The position numbers and the translations under genes are program-made. From NCBI RefSeq assembly GCF_018687715.1, contig NC_056758.1:16519501-16583500 (forward strand): DNA of 64,000 nucleotides, read 5' to 3'. The notes beneath the pieces were generated by a model. That model searched no databases and was not told where the DNA came from. It saw only the letters and a program-made list of their open reading frames with translations. The DNA comes from Carya illinoinensis. Lineage: Eukaryota; Streptophyta; Magnoliopsida; Fagales; Juglandaceae. Below are positions 10,802 to 23,640 of this stretch, piece after piece; the first letter of the stretch is position 1; every line of letters starts with the position of its first letter.

Positions 10802-13132
10802 CTCCTACACCACCATCGACCCATGCAGCTCCTCCACCACTGTCGATCATATTGATAATAAGATCCTCTTCCTGGTTTGAGAACATTACTCTCTTTAAAT
10901 CAAGTTTCAAGTAGTTTGTCCATCTATTTACACCTCTACAATCCTTCAAGAACCAAATTATTTAGATTTTATGAAAATACAAAAAAGCCTGATTGTCAGG
11001 CACCATTGAACAAGAAAAAACACATATGGTGATAGAGAATTATATATATATAAAGATATATACCAGCTAGTACAAGAACTTAACTCCATAGCCAACACCA
11101 AACCTTGTTATGTGATTGAAAAGTTTCTCATCTTCTTTAGGAGACCACAAACCTTTTCTTAATTTCTGCTTTAAACTGCATGAATGACTTCCTATTCTTC
11201 AATTGGCTATGAAGAGGACAACAATGTTATGTTTATGCAGCTACTGCTAGCGTGATCACTTGAACATGGGATATTTGAGGAGCCCTAACTCGCATCACTC
11301 AAGTTAGGGTTTCTTTCTCAACTGTTTCACTCCAAGCAAACAAAAAAGCCATTTCCTTTTAATAAAACACTTCGTTTCATCACCCAAGTAATCCTAAGGA
11401 AGTTTTGTTTGCTTCTTCTAATGAAACACTTCGTTTTATCAGCCAAATGATTCCAAGCAAGCTCCGTCCTTTCCTTTTAAGCAAGCAATTCGTTTCATAG
11501 CAAAATCTAGCCTCCTCCATGTTAGGTAGTGCTTAGGGCCTCCCTGACAAGGGATTGCACCTAGAATTTTTCTGCAAAGAAATAGACAAGGATGGTCCCA
11601 TGGTTGGCTGCCGCAAAGAAAATTGTTTCATCACTCCACTTACTGAATTGTTTGAGACATTTACTACAAAAAAAAATCACACGAAAGGGAAGAATGCACT
11701 GAGCTTGCATATCTCGAAATGGAAGTCAAAAATCCAAGTTTTCAAAAAGAGCTATAAGAGTTGAACATCTCTAAAGCATCCATAGACCGAACTTCTAAAC
11801 ACGTATGCATAAATTCAAAAAAAGAATTAAGAAACAAAAAGTACGTCCGTGCTATTACTCATATAGGGTATATTAGGGATGTGAAATTGGCATGATTAAG
11901 TGTAGCCACTGGTGCATGGAGTGGAATGAGGTCAAGGAGAGTTTGAAATTTTCAGAAGGGTAAGGTGGAGACACGGGTGGCACATGAGAACCACATGCAC
12001 ATTGAAGAGAGACAAGATTGGAGTCCGGAGAATGGTGGAGATGAGAGAGTGATTATAGAGTGGTGTGTGGTTGATTGTGAAGGCGACTTGGGAGCTTTGA
12101 CCATCTCGAACTACTTTATTCTTATTCACAAACAATCACTATTATTAACAAATAATTAACTACTATTTATAAACTATTTTATTAATATTCATAGATGATC
12201 TGAATTATTCTTAACATCTAAATTATCCTAAGGATGAGTTATGAATATATATAATGTTTTAAAAAAGATAAATACAATGGAAAAAGTTGTTGAGTGACCT
12301 AATATTGACAAATCCGAAGGTGGGCAAAATGGATGAGTACTTTCAGCTGGGGATGTTTTGACTGGCTGCACGTCTTTGGTCGTCAAGGTTGGTTTTTAAG
12401 TAAGAATTTTGCTACATATAACTGAAGTCACATATTAAAATTAATTTTTTTATATTTAAAATTTAAATTAATATTATTTTTAATAAAATTTATTTTTTAA
12501 TAAATTACATTAGATTAATATAAATATGAATATGCAATCGGTAATTGTAATTATAACTGGATTTTGCTTTTGACAATATTGCCATTGTTTTGCTGACGCT
12601 CCGCACCGCGTAGACAAGTTCGGTGTGCCGTGTGAAATGTTTTTTTCATATGCCACATTTTTTATAATGAAAGGCATCTCACGTGCTTATCATTATGTAT
12701 TCAATTTATCAATTTCATATCTAAAATCATTGAATCAAGAATCTTTTGATTTCCGAATACTTTCTTCTCAAAACTCAAAAGGCACGAAATGTACAGATGA
12801 AAAAAGAAGCCGAATTCCTTTCTTTGACAAAAATCTCGGGACTTCACCAACCGGCCTCTCGGTGACCATATTCTTCGAAAATCCGTGTCGAGTTCACCCT
12901 ATAGGGGTTTTCAGGCAATAAAATATTGGGGTCTGCTTCAAAATCACATGGTTCCATTACCCAGTTCCTGAGGTTTCGTCGAAAGGGTTTTTGCTTCGAA
13001 CTCTAAATTGTTGCCCCGCAGAACCTAAATCTTCTTCCTGAGGTGTCTTTTTTTTGGCTGGATTTTCAATCTGGCTCTGCTTAAAAATCTGCAAAGATTC
13101 AGTATTTATAACCCAGTCTTTTCGGGGGGAAA
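10802..13132. other. Intergenic with weak repeats; TGD3 upstream region
   Basis: No convincing gene. Near 11350-11500, three imperfect copies of an ACACTTCGTTTCATC-like word recur every 65-75 bp. At 12110-12245, 'actattcataaacta'-type words repeat, as in many AT-rich plant MITEs. At 12400-12565 there is an AT-rich block with an edge resembling 8340-8375. The last 200 bp must include the TGD3 promoter and leader, but I see no clear TATA box. Confidence 0.4.
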
Positions 13133-16100
13133 ATGATGGTTTTGCAGTCGGGTTCCGCGTCGTTTGCTCTGACAGCAACAAGTGGCTTTTCTCGGTCGGC
13201 TAGTGTTGCCGTTTCGAGTGCGGGGAGGATCAGTTCGTGTTGTTTTATGCGAATGAAGGAGCAGAGAAAGGTTGTTTGTGCTTGCGTGGCGCCTCCTCGA
13301 AACTTGGGAAGCGATGAATCCTCCGCCACCAAATTCAATGTATGTTCATTTGACATACCCAATTTAGTAGCAAGCGTAGCATTTTATTGTTTTTTGGTAT
13401 TCTCTTAAAATAGGTTCATATTCAAAAGAAATTTGCTCTGTTTTGTTAATTCCGATCGCGAAAAATCGCGTGCGGTTTCATTCACAAAACTATATTCTTC
13501 TTTGGAAATGTGACAGTGTACTAAAATTTTCAGGGAGTTTGCATCTTTCTTGTAGCTTATACTGATATCTATTGCTTGTTTCACGCATTAGTAATTCTCT
13601 ATCTATAACCAGTTCATTCAGTTATGGCAGAATCCACGAACAGTTATTGGATTGGATATTAATTTTAACTGATATCATCCAAATTGCGATTTATTGACTT
13701 CTGCTGCAGTCAAATTTAGTTGCATTGTTTCTTATTAGTTTGTATTGACTCAAATTCAGTTTTCTTCACTTTGCTACTTATTTAAAAAAAAAAAAAAAGT
13801 GTTCTTCACTTTGCTTCCTCTATCTAGCATTCAAATGAATTTTAACTTTAATTTTATTTTGCTTATATTATTTTGCTTCCTATGTTTTTAGTTGGACTTT
13901 ACTTATAAAAAAGTGTTCTTCGTTAGACTGATGACTTGGAACGATATTATGATTCAAATGCTCAAATTCACTGCACACTGATCCATTTTTCTCTTCATAA
14001 AACTTGTTGGATTATTCTTTTGTCCCTTTACCGTTTCCTGACATGAATTATCTTACTAGGATTCGTTTAAGTCAGAGAGTTTAAGCACAGTTCGGGAGCC
14101 TGAGGATGATTCTGAGGTTCTCGTTGAGTGCAAAGATGTCTATAAGTCATTTGGCGAGAAGCAAATATTGAGAGGTGTGAGCTTCAAGGTGATTTTTAAT
14201 TTATTTTATTACTTGTTATCTATCGTAAGCGTGCATCTCTTGTGCACATTTCCAAAATTATTCAACAAACTGCAAGAAGGTGGTGTTGGGGCCTGGATAC
14301 TTATTATATGAATTAAGAGGTCTAAACATATATAGCTCTTTCTATGTGGAACATCTTTAGATAGCTCATGGATTTTTGGATGTATGCATCATGTGATAAC
14401 CATTGTTGTCTCTGTTTCTTATTCTTTAAAATGTTTTTTTTTTTGACCCTGAAGATGACATCTAAATGTGTTTGCTAGACCTAATTTTTTATAATTAGTA
14501 GTTTGAATTTCCTAGTGATTCACCATATGAAGGTGTCTGTCTGTGTCTTTTTGAGCCACACCTTAATGCATTGGTAATTAGGCTGCTGAATTCTTAGACG
14601 CAATCCTTCCTATTCCAGTATGTATACTTCAAGTTTTAATTCTTGGAACTATTTCCACTATACCTTTTAAGTTCCCACCATAAGATCTCAGTAATCAAGA
14701 CAAAAAGGTAATAACAATATCTTTGTGCAAATTAGAAATTTGGGACAACTTGTGGAAGAATGAGGAATAACATCTAAAAGTTTGGTACAGAAGCAGTGGG
14801 AGAGAACGCATCAACTGAGTAGCAGCAACTTTCTTTTCAGTTAATGGAAGGATAATGGATTGCCACTAAGTTGATGTGGAGGGGGAAAATAATTGGTTTG
14901 TATATTAATTAAACACCTAAACAGCCTTTATTACTGCATTATGAATTTATGCAAACGTATTATGTTGTCACAACCTATAAAGAGAACTTCAATATTAGAC
15001 TTAGTCTTCAATCCCAAAAATAGCATGCTAGAGATAGATTGTTTATTGTGCCACAAACATTTATTTAATAGAGTCCTCTCAATGAAGAATCTAGATTCTT
15101 GGGCCTATGAAAATATCCTCGATAGCATTTGAAAAATTAAAACATAAAGACAAAAAGTACTCATATAAAAAAAACCTAAAGAAAAAAAGTGATTCAAATA
15201 CTCAAGTGAGGAGATGCATCATACAGTAAATTTTTGGATAAATGAATCAATGGTTACAAACCATAACCTCAATATTAAACTTAGTCTTCAATCACAAAAA
15301 TAGCATGCTAAACATAGATTTGTTATTGTACTACAAGCACTTATTGAATAGCATCCTCTCAATGTAGACTCCAACTCTAGATTCCTGGGCCAATTAAACT
15401 ATTCTCGATAGCATTTGAGCAATTAAAACATAAAGATAAGTGCTCAGAAAATAAACTGTTTTCGAATGGGCTAGGTGGAGGTTCAAGAATAGAAAATATG
15501 CAGTGTATTCGGGCATAATAAACTATTCTCGAGACTTCATGGAACCTGACTCATTGTGGAGGTTTAAGACTTCATGGCAGCAGTTTCCAATGGTTTTTGG
15601 TGGTTACAGAACCCAAAATTGGGTGAGAAGGTGGTGGTTGGTTGTGGTGGTCTGGGATCATCTACTTTACCTTGGTTATATAAATGTATTTGAAACCTTG
15701 GTTCATTTTTTGTTTGGAATACAAGTTAGGAGATCGACCTATATTGTGATAAAATACCCTTATTCTCATTCGATTGACTAAAGGGGTTCTGAATATTTGC
15801 TGGTGCTTTTTATAAATGTTGGGATCTTATAGTCTTAACATTTTAGGGGATCAATATTGAGAATTTTGTTGGGGCAAGATCTTGTGTACTTGCAAGTGGA
15901 TATGTTGTTGTCATCGCAATGATTGGTTAGTCCATTCATTACAATCATGTTGATTAGTTTAATTGCTTTATTCAGTTCTACACCTGTATTTTTTTAAGTT
16001 GATCATTAAAGGTTTCAAAGTTGAGGGGGTTTGAGTTTATGGTACAAATAAGTTAAATTTTACTTCTTGTTGCTATTGTTAGGGATATGATTTGAATCAG

Positions 16101-19100
16101 ATACCCTATCATATCAAATCCTAAAAATATATATTTGTTTTTATTGATAATTAAACGATTGTATTAATAAGAATAGGCATAGCCCAAGTACACAAGGTGG
16201 TATACAAGAGGTAACACCTATTTGGGAGGAAATGGAAACAAGAAAATATGAAGATCAAGACCATTAAAATCAACAGCTTTGGCCCATAAAAACAAATTTT
16301 TGACAAAAAATAATCTAAGCTACTCTAATGTGCGCTCTGTTCTCAAACGTCTAGTCATTACACTCCTGCCATATACACCATAGAATACAAATAGGCACCA
16401 TCTTCCATATAGTTGTAATTTGTGGAATACCGCCTAGATTTGTCCAACTGGCCAAAAACTGAACCACTATAGCAAGCATAACCCGGGCTAGCTCTAACTG
16501 TTTGAATATATTGTCCCATAATGCTCTGGAAACCTAACAATGCAATAGAAGATGATCCACAGTCTCACCGCTGTTTTTGCACATACAGCACCAGTCCACT
16601 ATAATCACCTTGCATTTCCATAAGTTGTCCATCGTTAAATCTTGCTTAGAGAAGCTGTCTAAGCAAAAAACGCTGCTTTGGGAGGCGCTTTATTTCTCCG
16701 AATCGTTTTCCATGGAAAGTGATTGTTCAGCAATTGTGTAAGAGACTTATAGAAAGAGTGAATCGAGAATATACATTTACCTGCAGGTACCCACCACAAC
16801 GTGTCTGATCTTTGAGGGCTTGGTTTTATGAAGGACAAGAGTCTAAAGAAGTCCTCAAAGCTGTCAACTTCCCAATCTTGGGCTGCCCTAGTAAAGCTAA
16901 CATTCCATTGGACTAGGTCCCCAGACATCTCCATGAGTTCTACCACTGAAGCTTCTTTCTCCCTTGCAAGCCTGAAGACTGAAGGAAACGAGACCTTGAG
17001 GGCATTATCACCACACCATATGATAGGCAAAAACTCCCCATCCTCCTCGTCTAATATGCCTCCAAACTCCACTCCATATGCCCCTTGTACCTATTTAGTG
17101 CTCCACCTCCCCCACATACCTCCATACTTACAGTCGATCACCGACTTCCATAAAGTTTCCGTTTCTTCCACATACCTCCAAAAATCTAAGGAGATAATTG
17201 GCAGGATTTGTTGGCTAATTATTTTAAGTGAGTAATTTAAATATGTGCCCAGGAAAATATTATCACACACACACACACACGCACATATATATATATATAT
17301 ATATATTCTGCTAACTATTTATTGGAAAGAGTTGGAGAAACAACAGGTCACAAAATATGCAAAAATAATAACCATGATTCATGTTTTACATCCATGGAAA
17401 TTTGAAAATATCTTCCCTTTTAATCTCGTTTTTATGATAAAAATTAAATTGCTTCCTTATAGACGTGTATGATGTATCTAATGGATATCCTCTCATATTT
17501 GAGCATATCGATATGTATCATACTATCAAGTATGATACAACAGATATTTTGAATATGAGTATCCAAGCCTCCTAACTAGTGAAGGATTCTTTGGTCAATT
17601 CGTTCTGGTCTGAGGGTCTTGTATTTTCTTTTTCTCTTTCTTCTTCTTCTTCTTTTATTTATTTATTTATTTTTATTTTATATATATATATATATTTTAA
17701 GTTCTTGTTTTATGTTGCATTAATTTCTGTTTCTTTGTTTCCTTCCTCCCTCCTCCCTCATATAGATTAGACATGGGGAAGCTGTTGGAATAATTGGCCC
17801 TTCTGGCACTGGGAAATCTACTGTTCTAAAAATTATTGCAGGACTTCTTGCTCCGGACAAGGTAGATAATTAGATCTTTCATGTGCTCCTAACCTTGCTT
17901 AACTGCCGTGTGATTGACACCTTCGATAAGCTTGATATTATATGAATCTGTTTCTCCTTGAGTGCTGTCACACTGCATCTCTCCGTTGTTTAATGAGCAG
18001 GGAGAGGTTTACATACGAGGTAGAAAGAGAGCTGGTTTGATCAGTGATGAGGAGATATCTGGCCTTCGAATTGGATTGGTAAAGTTTGCATTTAAGTTAA
18101 ATATAACTTACTTATTTTGGATTTCTAATGTGATGACCATTTTAATTATATTATACCCCATACAGGTGTTTCAGAGTGCAGCACTTTTTGATTCTATGAC
18201 TGTCCGTGAAAATGTTGGTTTCCTTTTGTAAGAAACAATCAAGCTATCTTCAGAAATATAATATCCTATTATATACTTTTCTCGTTGGGACTTTGTGCAG
18301 ATGATACTGAGTTTAATTTATTAATAATTTGAAAATTCCAGAAATGATTAATTTCTGTTAATTGCTTAGGTATGAAAACTCAACCATGGCTGAGGATAAA
18401 ATTGCAGAGCTTGTGACAGAAACCTTGGCTGCTGTTGGCTTAAAGGTATGTTTATGTGTCAATTTCTGTTTACTGGATCATGGTTATCTTTCAATATTCA
18501 AATATTTGGCTTAATTGAGCATTACTAGGTACGCAAATTATAGCTTTTGACATTATTCCCATGGCACTTTTTTTTGGGGGGGGGGGAGGGAACTGGACTG
18601 TTGTTAATGATATTTGCAGTTTTTCACATATGATTTTCACTCAAGTTTTGTTTCACCTTTTCTTTTCCCATATCTATATTTTTCACATCAGTCAAATAGT
18701 CATGTAGAGTTGGGAAGAACTTGAGGCTTAATGAATTAGGGCCATCAGATAGTCAATTTACTTCATGTACTAAACTGAGAAATCTACTTGTCATTTTGTG
18801 CTAGTTTTGTATCTACGTTTCTGTAGAATGGCTATCTTGATGTACCTTAAAGAATCCCTTCTTGTCAAGTTGGTGGAAACTTGTATTGATTGAATTGTTT
18901 CAAATTCCTGCGAATGCTTAATTACACCAACAACTAGCAATGCTTGCTCACTCCAATCCGTCTTCACTCCCCTTCCCTTCAGCTTTGAGGTTTTCTTAAC
19001 TTCAGATTTAAATGTATTCAAAATCTCACTGAGTGCTGTTTAGCAAGTTGAAGATCGGTTGCCATCCGAGTTGTCTGGTGGAATGAAGAAACGAGTTGCT

Positions 19101-20980
19101 CTAGCTCGATCTTTAATCTTTGATACGACAAAGGAAGCAATAGATCCTGAGGTATGTCGAAGAAATGAATAGATCTGTTGTAGTTTCCGCCTGACTTTAT
19201 GTTTCTGGGTCTTTCTGCATTTCTACTTAATTGATGATACTGTATTTTCTGATGGTGTACTTTATTTTGCTTTATTTTTTGTTGCTGAAAGTTATAGGTG
19301 AAAGTATATCTCTATTTGGAGGCTTTCTCATAGGATATATCTAGCTGTTTTTTCTTGACATGGTCTACAAATTCAGATTGTGGATATGAAACTGGAACAT
19401 TCCTTGACACTTATATTAAAAAAGGAACATAATGTTACTTTTGGATCTTGATTATCAAGACCCGTGTTTACAATAGGCTGCTCACAAGGTTTGGTACACA
19501 TCTGGGTTTTTAAGCCAGAAGTTGAGCTATGTCTCAAAAAGTTGAAACTTCTGTTTTCCTATAAAGAGAACTAAATTACACAATCCTACTTTTCTTAAAA
19601 GTTGGAAGATCACAGTTCTAACAGCAAGGGATGAGGCCATATGACGATTCATCGAATCATCCACTATACAACTCAATTCATGATTTATTAATTTGTATGG
19701 CATAAATGCAACTGGTTGCTGCTGAATTAACCGGGTTCGTTAAAGCTTTTATTTTTAATTTTTATCTCTCTGCATATGTGCATGTGTTCCTGCCATTACA
19801 TTCACAGGAATAAGTAGTTAAGATCCTATTGTTTGTTGTGGAACCCTATCTTGCAAATTCTGGACCCATGGTGCAGAATTACTTTAGAGACTTGAACAAT
19901 ATTGTTAAGACCCCTAATCTCTGCAGTAAAAAGAAAAATTTCCCAAACTCTTCTACAGTAGTAAAAAACAAAAAAGGGATTATCAAATGCCTATCAATGG
20001 GTCTCTGTTACCAAGTAAATGTTAGGCTTTGGGGATAGACAGAAAGAAATGGATAGAGGGAAAATGATGAGTAGTTCAACAATAATGCCCTACCCTCTTA
20101 AAATTAATTTTCCAATCAGGTAGAGAATTATGGTTTTTGTTTCCATTTGCGCAGTTTAGCTACTGGGATTCAGTACTTTTTACGATTTTTGGGGCTAACT
20201 TTGAAAAGAAAAACTGGCAAATATCCCAAAACTATGTCAGTTTCATACAACTCCACAAATGAACACCTTGTAGAATGGGCATCCTAAATGGTGAGTTTGA
20301 TGTATCTCATTTGCACCCATGGACAGGTGCTCTTGTACGATGAACCAACTGCTGGACTTGATCCAATTGCATCCACTGTTGTTGAAGATCTCATCCGCTC
20401 TGTCCACATGAAAGGTGAGGATGCACTGGGAATGCCTGGCAAGATAGCTTCCTATGTTGTTGTTACTCACCAACACAGTACGATTAGAAGAGCAGTTGAC
20501 AGGTTGTTATGTTTGGTCCAAAATCTCTTTTTGTTATGTTTGTTGCAGAGTGATTTGGCAGTACTAATCAAGAGTTTGTTCTATAGGTTACTGTTTCTCC
20601 ATGAGGGGAAGGTTGTCTGGCAAGGAATGACTCATGAGTTTACAACTTCAACAAATCCAATTGTTAAACAGGTAATGACAACTTTTTAATCAAAATAATC
20701 AATCAGTGTATTTTTAAATTATAAATTTTAAGATTTTCTACTTGAATTACCCGATGTGCACTTGCGAGAAACTCCTTGCCGAGGGCCTGTGCATCCCCGA
20801 GATTAGTCGAGAAGACGTTCTTGGACACCCGGTGCCAAACAAAAACAATCTGAATTTTAAGTTTTTATTGATTTGGAAAGTTCTTGAACTTGGTGATGAT
20901 TCTGAGCAGGTTTACATCTTTATCTTTAATTGTGTTTACAGTTTGCCTCTGGAAGCTTGGATGGACCAATAAGATATTAG
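13133..20980 (+). CDS. TGD3: TGD3-type ABC ATPase of the plastid lipid importer
   Basis: Ten predicted exons: 13133-13339, 14060-14188, 17766-17861, 18001-18078, 18166-18227, 18370-18445, 19044-19151, 20327-20502, 20587-20671 and 20942-20980. All joints are GT-AG and in frame, giving 351 residues, close to Arabidopsis TGD3. Residues 1 to about 60 are Ser/Ala-rich and basic, as a chloroplast transit peptide should be. The ATPase core is complete: Walker [10 protein letters not shown] (Lys129), Q-loop VFQ (Gln173), signature LSGGM (226-230), Walker B LLYDEP (Glu258) and H-loop His300. The C-terminus GSLDGPIRY is the family ending. In Arabidopsis, TGD3 is the stromal ATPase working with permease TGD1 and substrate-binding TGD2 at the inner envelope to bring ER-derived lipid into plastids. 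The gene lacks membrane segments, consistent with a separate ATPase subunit. ATG choice: 13133 or the adjacent 13136 codon. Intron 2 is large (3.6 kb) and filled with repeats. Confidence 0.93.
14984..15440. repeat. Diverged direct duplication in TGD3 intron 2
   Basis: About 170 bp at 14984-15157 recur at 15268-15440. Shared words include AACTTAGTCTTCAATC, ATAGCATGCTA, ATCCTCTCAATG and CTCGATAGCATTTGA. Several per cent of positions differ, so the duplication is old. It has no coding sense that I can see. Confidence 0.75.
16130..17280 (-). mobile_element. 5'-truncated LINE fragment inside TGD3 intron 2
   Basis: The minus strand encodes the tail of an L1-type reverse transcriptase ORF. It has [15 protein letters not shown] near 17160, a long frame at 17072-16659 ending near [11 protein letters not shown], and then the zinc-binding RT tail (zf-RVT) [18 protein letters not shown] around 16600-16530. 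A TAG at 17091-17093 and later shifts break the frame. The 3' end near 16130 is A-rich on the minus strand. Only the last ~1.1 kb of a LINE is present, the usual product of incomplete target-primed reverse transcription. It lies antisense to TGD3. Confidence 0.8.
17264..17307. repeat. (CA)n(TA)n microsatellite
   Basis: About nine CA units followed by about a dozen TA units, at the upstream edge of the LINE fragment in TGD3 intron 2. Confidence 0.9.
20738..20845 (+). repeat. Possible SINE-like tail in TGD3 intron 9
   Basis: A GC-richer island in an AT-rich intron, with the words CCGATGTGCACTTGCGAGAA, CCCGAGATTAGTCGAGA and GGACACCCGGTGCCAAAC, resembles 3' portions of plant SINE/LINE families as I remember them. 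No pol III boxes or flanking duplication were confirmed. Confidence 0.35.
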
Positions 20981-22130
20981 AACTAGTCCTATGGCAGTAT
21001 ACATTGAACGACACGTGATCATTGATTCTTAGGAGGCTGCAGAATTTCCAGGCATTAGCAGTTCAGACGGAGCACGCATATTTAGCCTCTGCCTACCTTC
21101 TCGGCAGACTCTCTCTCATATTTGAGTTGTTCCCCAATGGGACTTTTGGCTTCTAAGATAATTCGTGGCCTTTGCATATTTAGCAACAATCTGATGTTAG
21201 CACTGCCTGTTTTTAGAAAGGAGAGATTCATAGAAAAGATAAAGATAGCTAAAGCATAAAACTGAATTCATAAAGTGATTTGTGTTCTAAAGTAAAGGTT
21301 TAATTCTCGCTTACCTCAGTTGTTGTTGGTCACCAACTGCAGGCACTACATAGTCGGTATTCTCAGCGAAACACACCCACAAAAGTTACAAAACGCACAC
21401 ACCCACACACAGGCATTATAAGAATTTTTTAGCTCGTTTGGAACCAATTATGTGCTCAAAGGGGTCCTGCCCGGGATCCCACTTTCAGACCTGGCGTCAT
21501 GGCCATTTGCCTCTGAATCTTCGAGATGTATTTGTGATTGGTACCGCATTAAAAAACTTTTGGGAACAATACACAAAGTCCACCCAAACTATAATGCAAT
21601 TTGTAATGTTTACTCCGCAGTTTCAATTTAGACAATGCATCCCTAAAAGCGATAACAACGTATCCGTGTCCCTTTAAAAAGTATAGAACTGTCCCTTCTT
21701 AATTTCTTTGTTTTATTATTTCTTATATATATAAAAGTATATAACTCAAAACATACCAATTCCCTATATTTAATTAAGAAAAAGGCTAACAATTACAAAT
21801 TTATAAAAAGTAAAGAACAAAAGAAAAGCATTAAACCACACGTTAGATCTTTTTGTTTTGAGAAGATTTTTAAAAAGCCGAAAAATCAAAATAAAAATTA
21901 AAAACTAGAAAAAATTAAGAAAAGCAAAAAAAATTTATATATTTTTAATTTGTTATACATATGTATTTTCTTTCTCTTTTTAAGTTTTCATTCTTCTTTT
22001 TTCTTTTGTTTTGTTTTGTTTTTTTTTTTTTTTGGGGTGAATTCTTTTTTCGGGGGGTACTCGCGTCAACATTTATATCAAGGGATACATTAGCCTTTGT
22101 CAAGTTTCTAACAATATTTTTTTTCTAAAC
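20981..22130. other. Intergenic, nothing recognised
   Basis: TGD3 3' region followed by AT-rich DNA with homopolymer runs (for example T-rich at 22020-22034). The short ORF at 21438-21677 shows no motif that I recognise. Confidence 0.4.
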
Positions 22131-22134
22131 TCCT

Positions 22135-23010
22135 AGCTTCCTCGTCTTGCCACCACTAAGCTTATATTAGCCCACCAAGGCGCTTTGTTGAAGGAATGAT
22201 CACTATTGATGGTATTGCCTTGGCTCCGAAATTAACCCACAGCCTTACTAGAAATATCAGAGGACATAACGTCGTGCGGCCAAAGTTTTATACAGAGTCA
22301 ATTGGCATTATCCCTCTCTTGTTTTCTTTCCATTGGATTCAATGAAAATACTGTATTTATTTCAGAAATGTTTTTCTAACCCCACTTTCTTTGTTTGTTT
22401 GAATGGTACTTATTTCGGTTGCTTGACTTCTAGTAGAAGTCTGAGACAAGGGGATCTTTTTTCGCCTCTGCTTTTTATTCTCAATGAAGAACCCTTAAGT
22501 AGAGGCCTTCATCAGCTTATGATTGATGGTCACGTTACTTGTTATGTTGTCCCTCATAGTTATCTTCCAGTTTCTCATGCCGCTTTTGTGGATCATCTTT
22601 TGATCTTGTTCTAAGAAATGACCCTCCGCTCTCATGAAATACATCTCGAATTATGAGAACACCTCAGGGCAAAAGATCAATCATTCCAAATGTGACTTCT
22701 CAACATGACTCGAAGACACATTATTGCTTCTACCACGGTTTTCAGTGAGGGCAAAGGGCAAGTTCCCTACCACTTATCTTAGGGCTCCCCCTTTCTATGA
22801 GAAAGTTTCTACCTCTACCCATGATTATATCAAGATTAGAAAATAGATTGCTAGTGTAATGGTTGTCTCCTCTCTACCGGTGGCAAGCTTACCTTAGTCA
22901 AATCTATGCCCTCCTCCATTCTCATTCATATCTAGGGTAATGAAAGTCACACTAATTTTTTCTAGGGCATTAACGAAGGCATAGAATTTCTTGGAACCAT
23001 ATATGCACTC
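22135..23010 (+). pseudogene. LINE reverse-transcriptase fragment
   Basis: The clear part is 22380-22614, with the RT signature words VCLNGTYFGC, SLRQGDLFSPLLFIL and, where YADD is expected, FVDHLLILF. The catalytic aspartates are therefore damaged. Weaker matches lie on both sides in other frames: AHQGALLKE near 22175, and the post-YADD region (SGQKINHSKCDF-like, then KGKFPTTYLRAPPFYE) near 22660-22810. The fragment lacks both LINE ends and is clearly dead. Confidence 0.75.
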
Positions 23011-23640
23011 CTTCCTGTTTAATGTGGTCTAATTATAAAAAATTTACGTGATGTTGTTGATACTCTTTGTTGAAAATTGGCTTGGAAATTACTTAAAAAA
23101 AAGAAAAAAAAGGGGGGAAAAAAAAAAAAACTACGAGAATTGGATTGGAAATTCCTCAAGTCAAACTCTCCCTGAGCTAACTTCCATTTTTTAAAAAATA
23201 CATTAATAATGCCCCTCTTTGGATCTTATTGCTGCCAAAGCCTACCACTCTCGTTCCCAGAAAGCCAATTACAGATTTCAGCCTATCTGTAAGCAACAGT
23301 TTTTTGACAGGGGAAAATATGTAACAGTTTTATTCAAAAAATAAGTAGAAAATATAAATAGGCTAAGTTCTATATAATCTAAGCATTGTTCATTCAGAGG
23401 GTGCACAACTATATATAAAAGAAACGTGGAAAAGATGCATTGCAAAAGCCACATAAACCTTCACTTCACATATTGAAATTCTTGGATCTAAATCAGTCAA
23501 CAGGAGAATTGTCTGACATCCCCTTTTTTTTGTTTTTTGAGCTATTTGGTATCAAATTAATCACAAAAAGTAAACCTCGCAACTAAAATAGAGCAATAAG
23601 AATGTACAAGATAAGAGTTCTCACCAGCACAAACATTGCC
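23011..23640. other. Intergenic; CLV2 3' region
   Basis: A/T homopolymers at 23095-23130 and AT-rich sequence. It includes the 3' UTR of the minus-strand CLV2-like gene, but no poly(A) signal could be fixed with confidence. Confidence 0.4.

Noticed and set aside
12625..12921. 98-aa ORF upstream of TGD3
   Set aside because: No recognisable domain or splice partners; it probably lies in promoter or leader DNA.
15503..15781. 92-aa ORF in TGD3 intron 2
   Set aside because: Aromatic-rich translation with no known motif; it does not fit as an exon between the in-phase exons 2 and 3.
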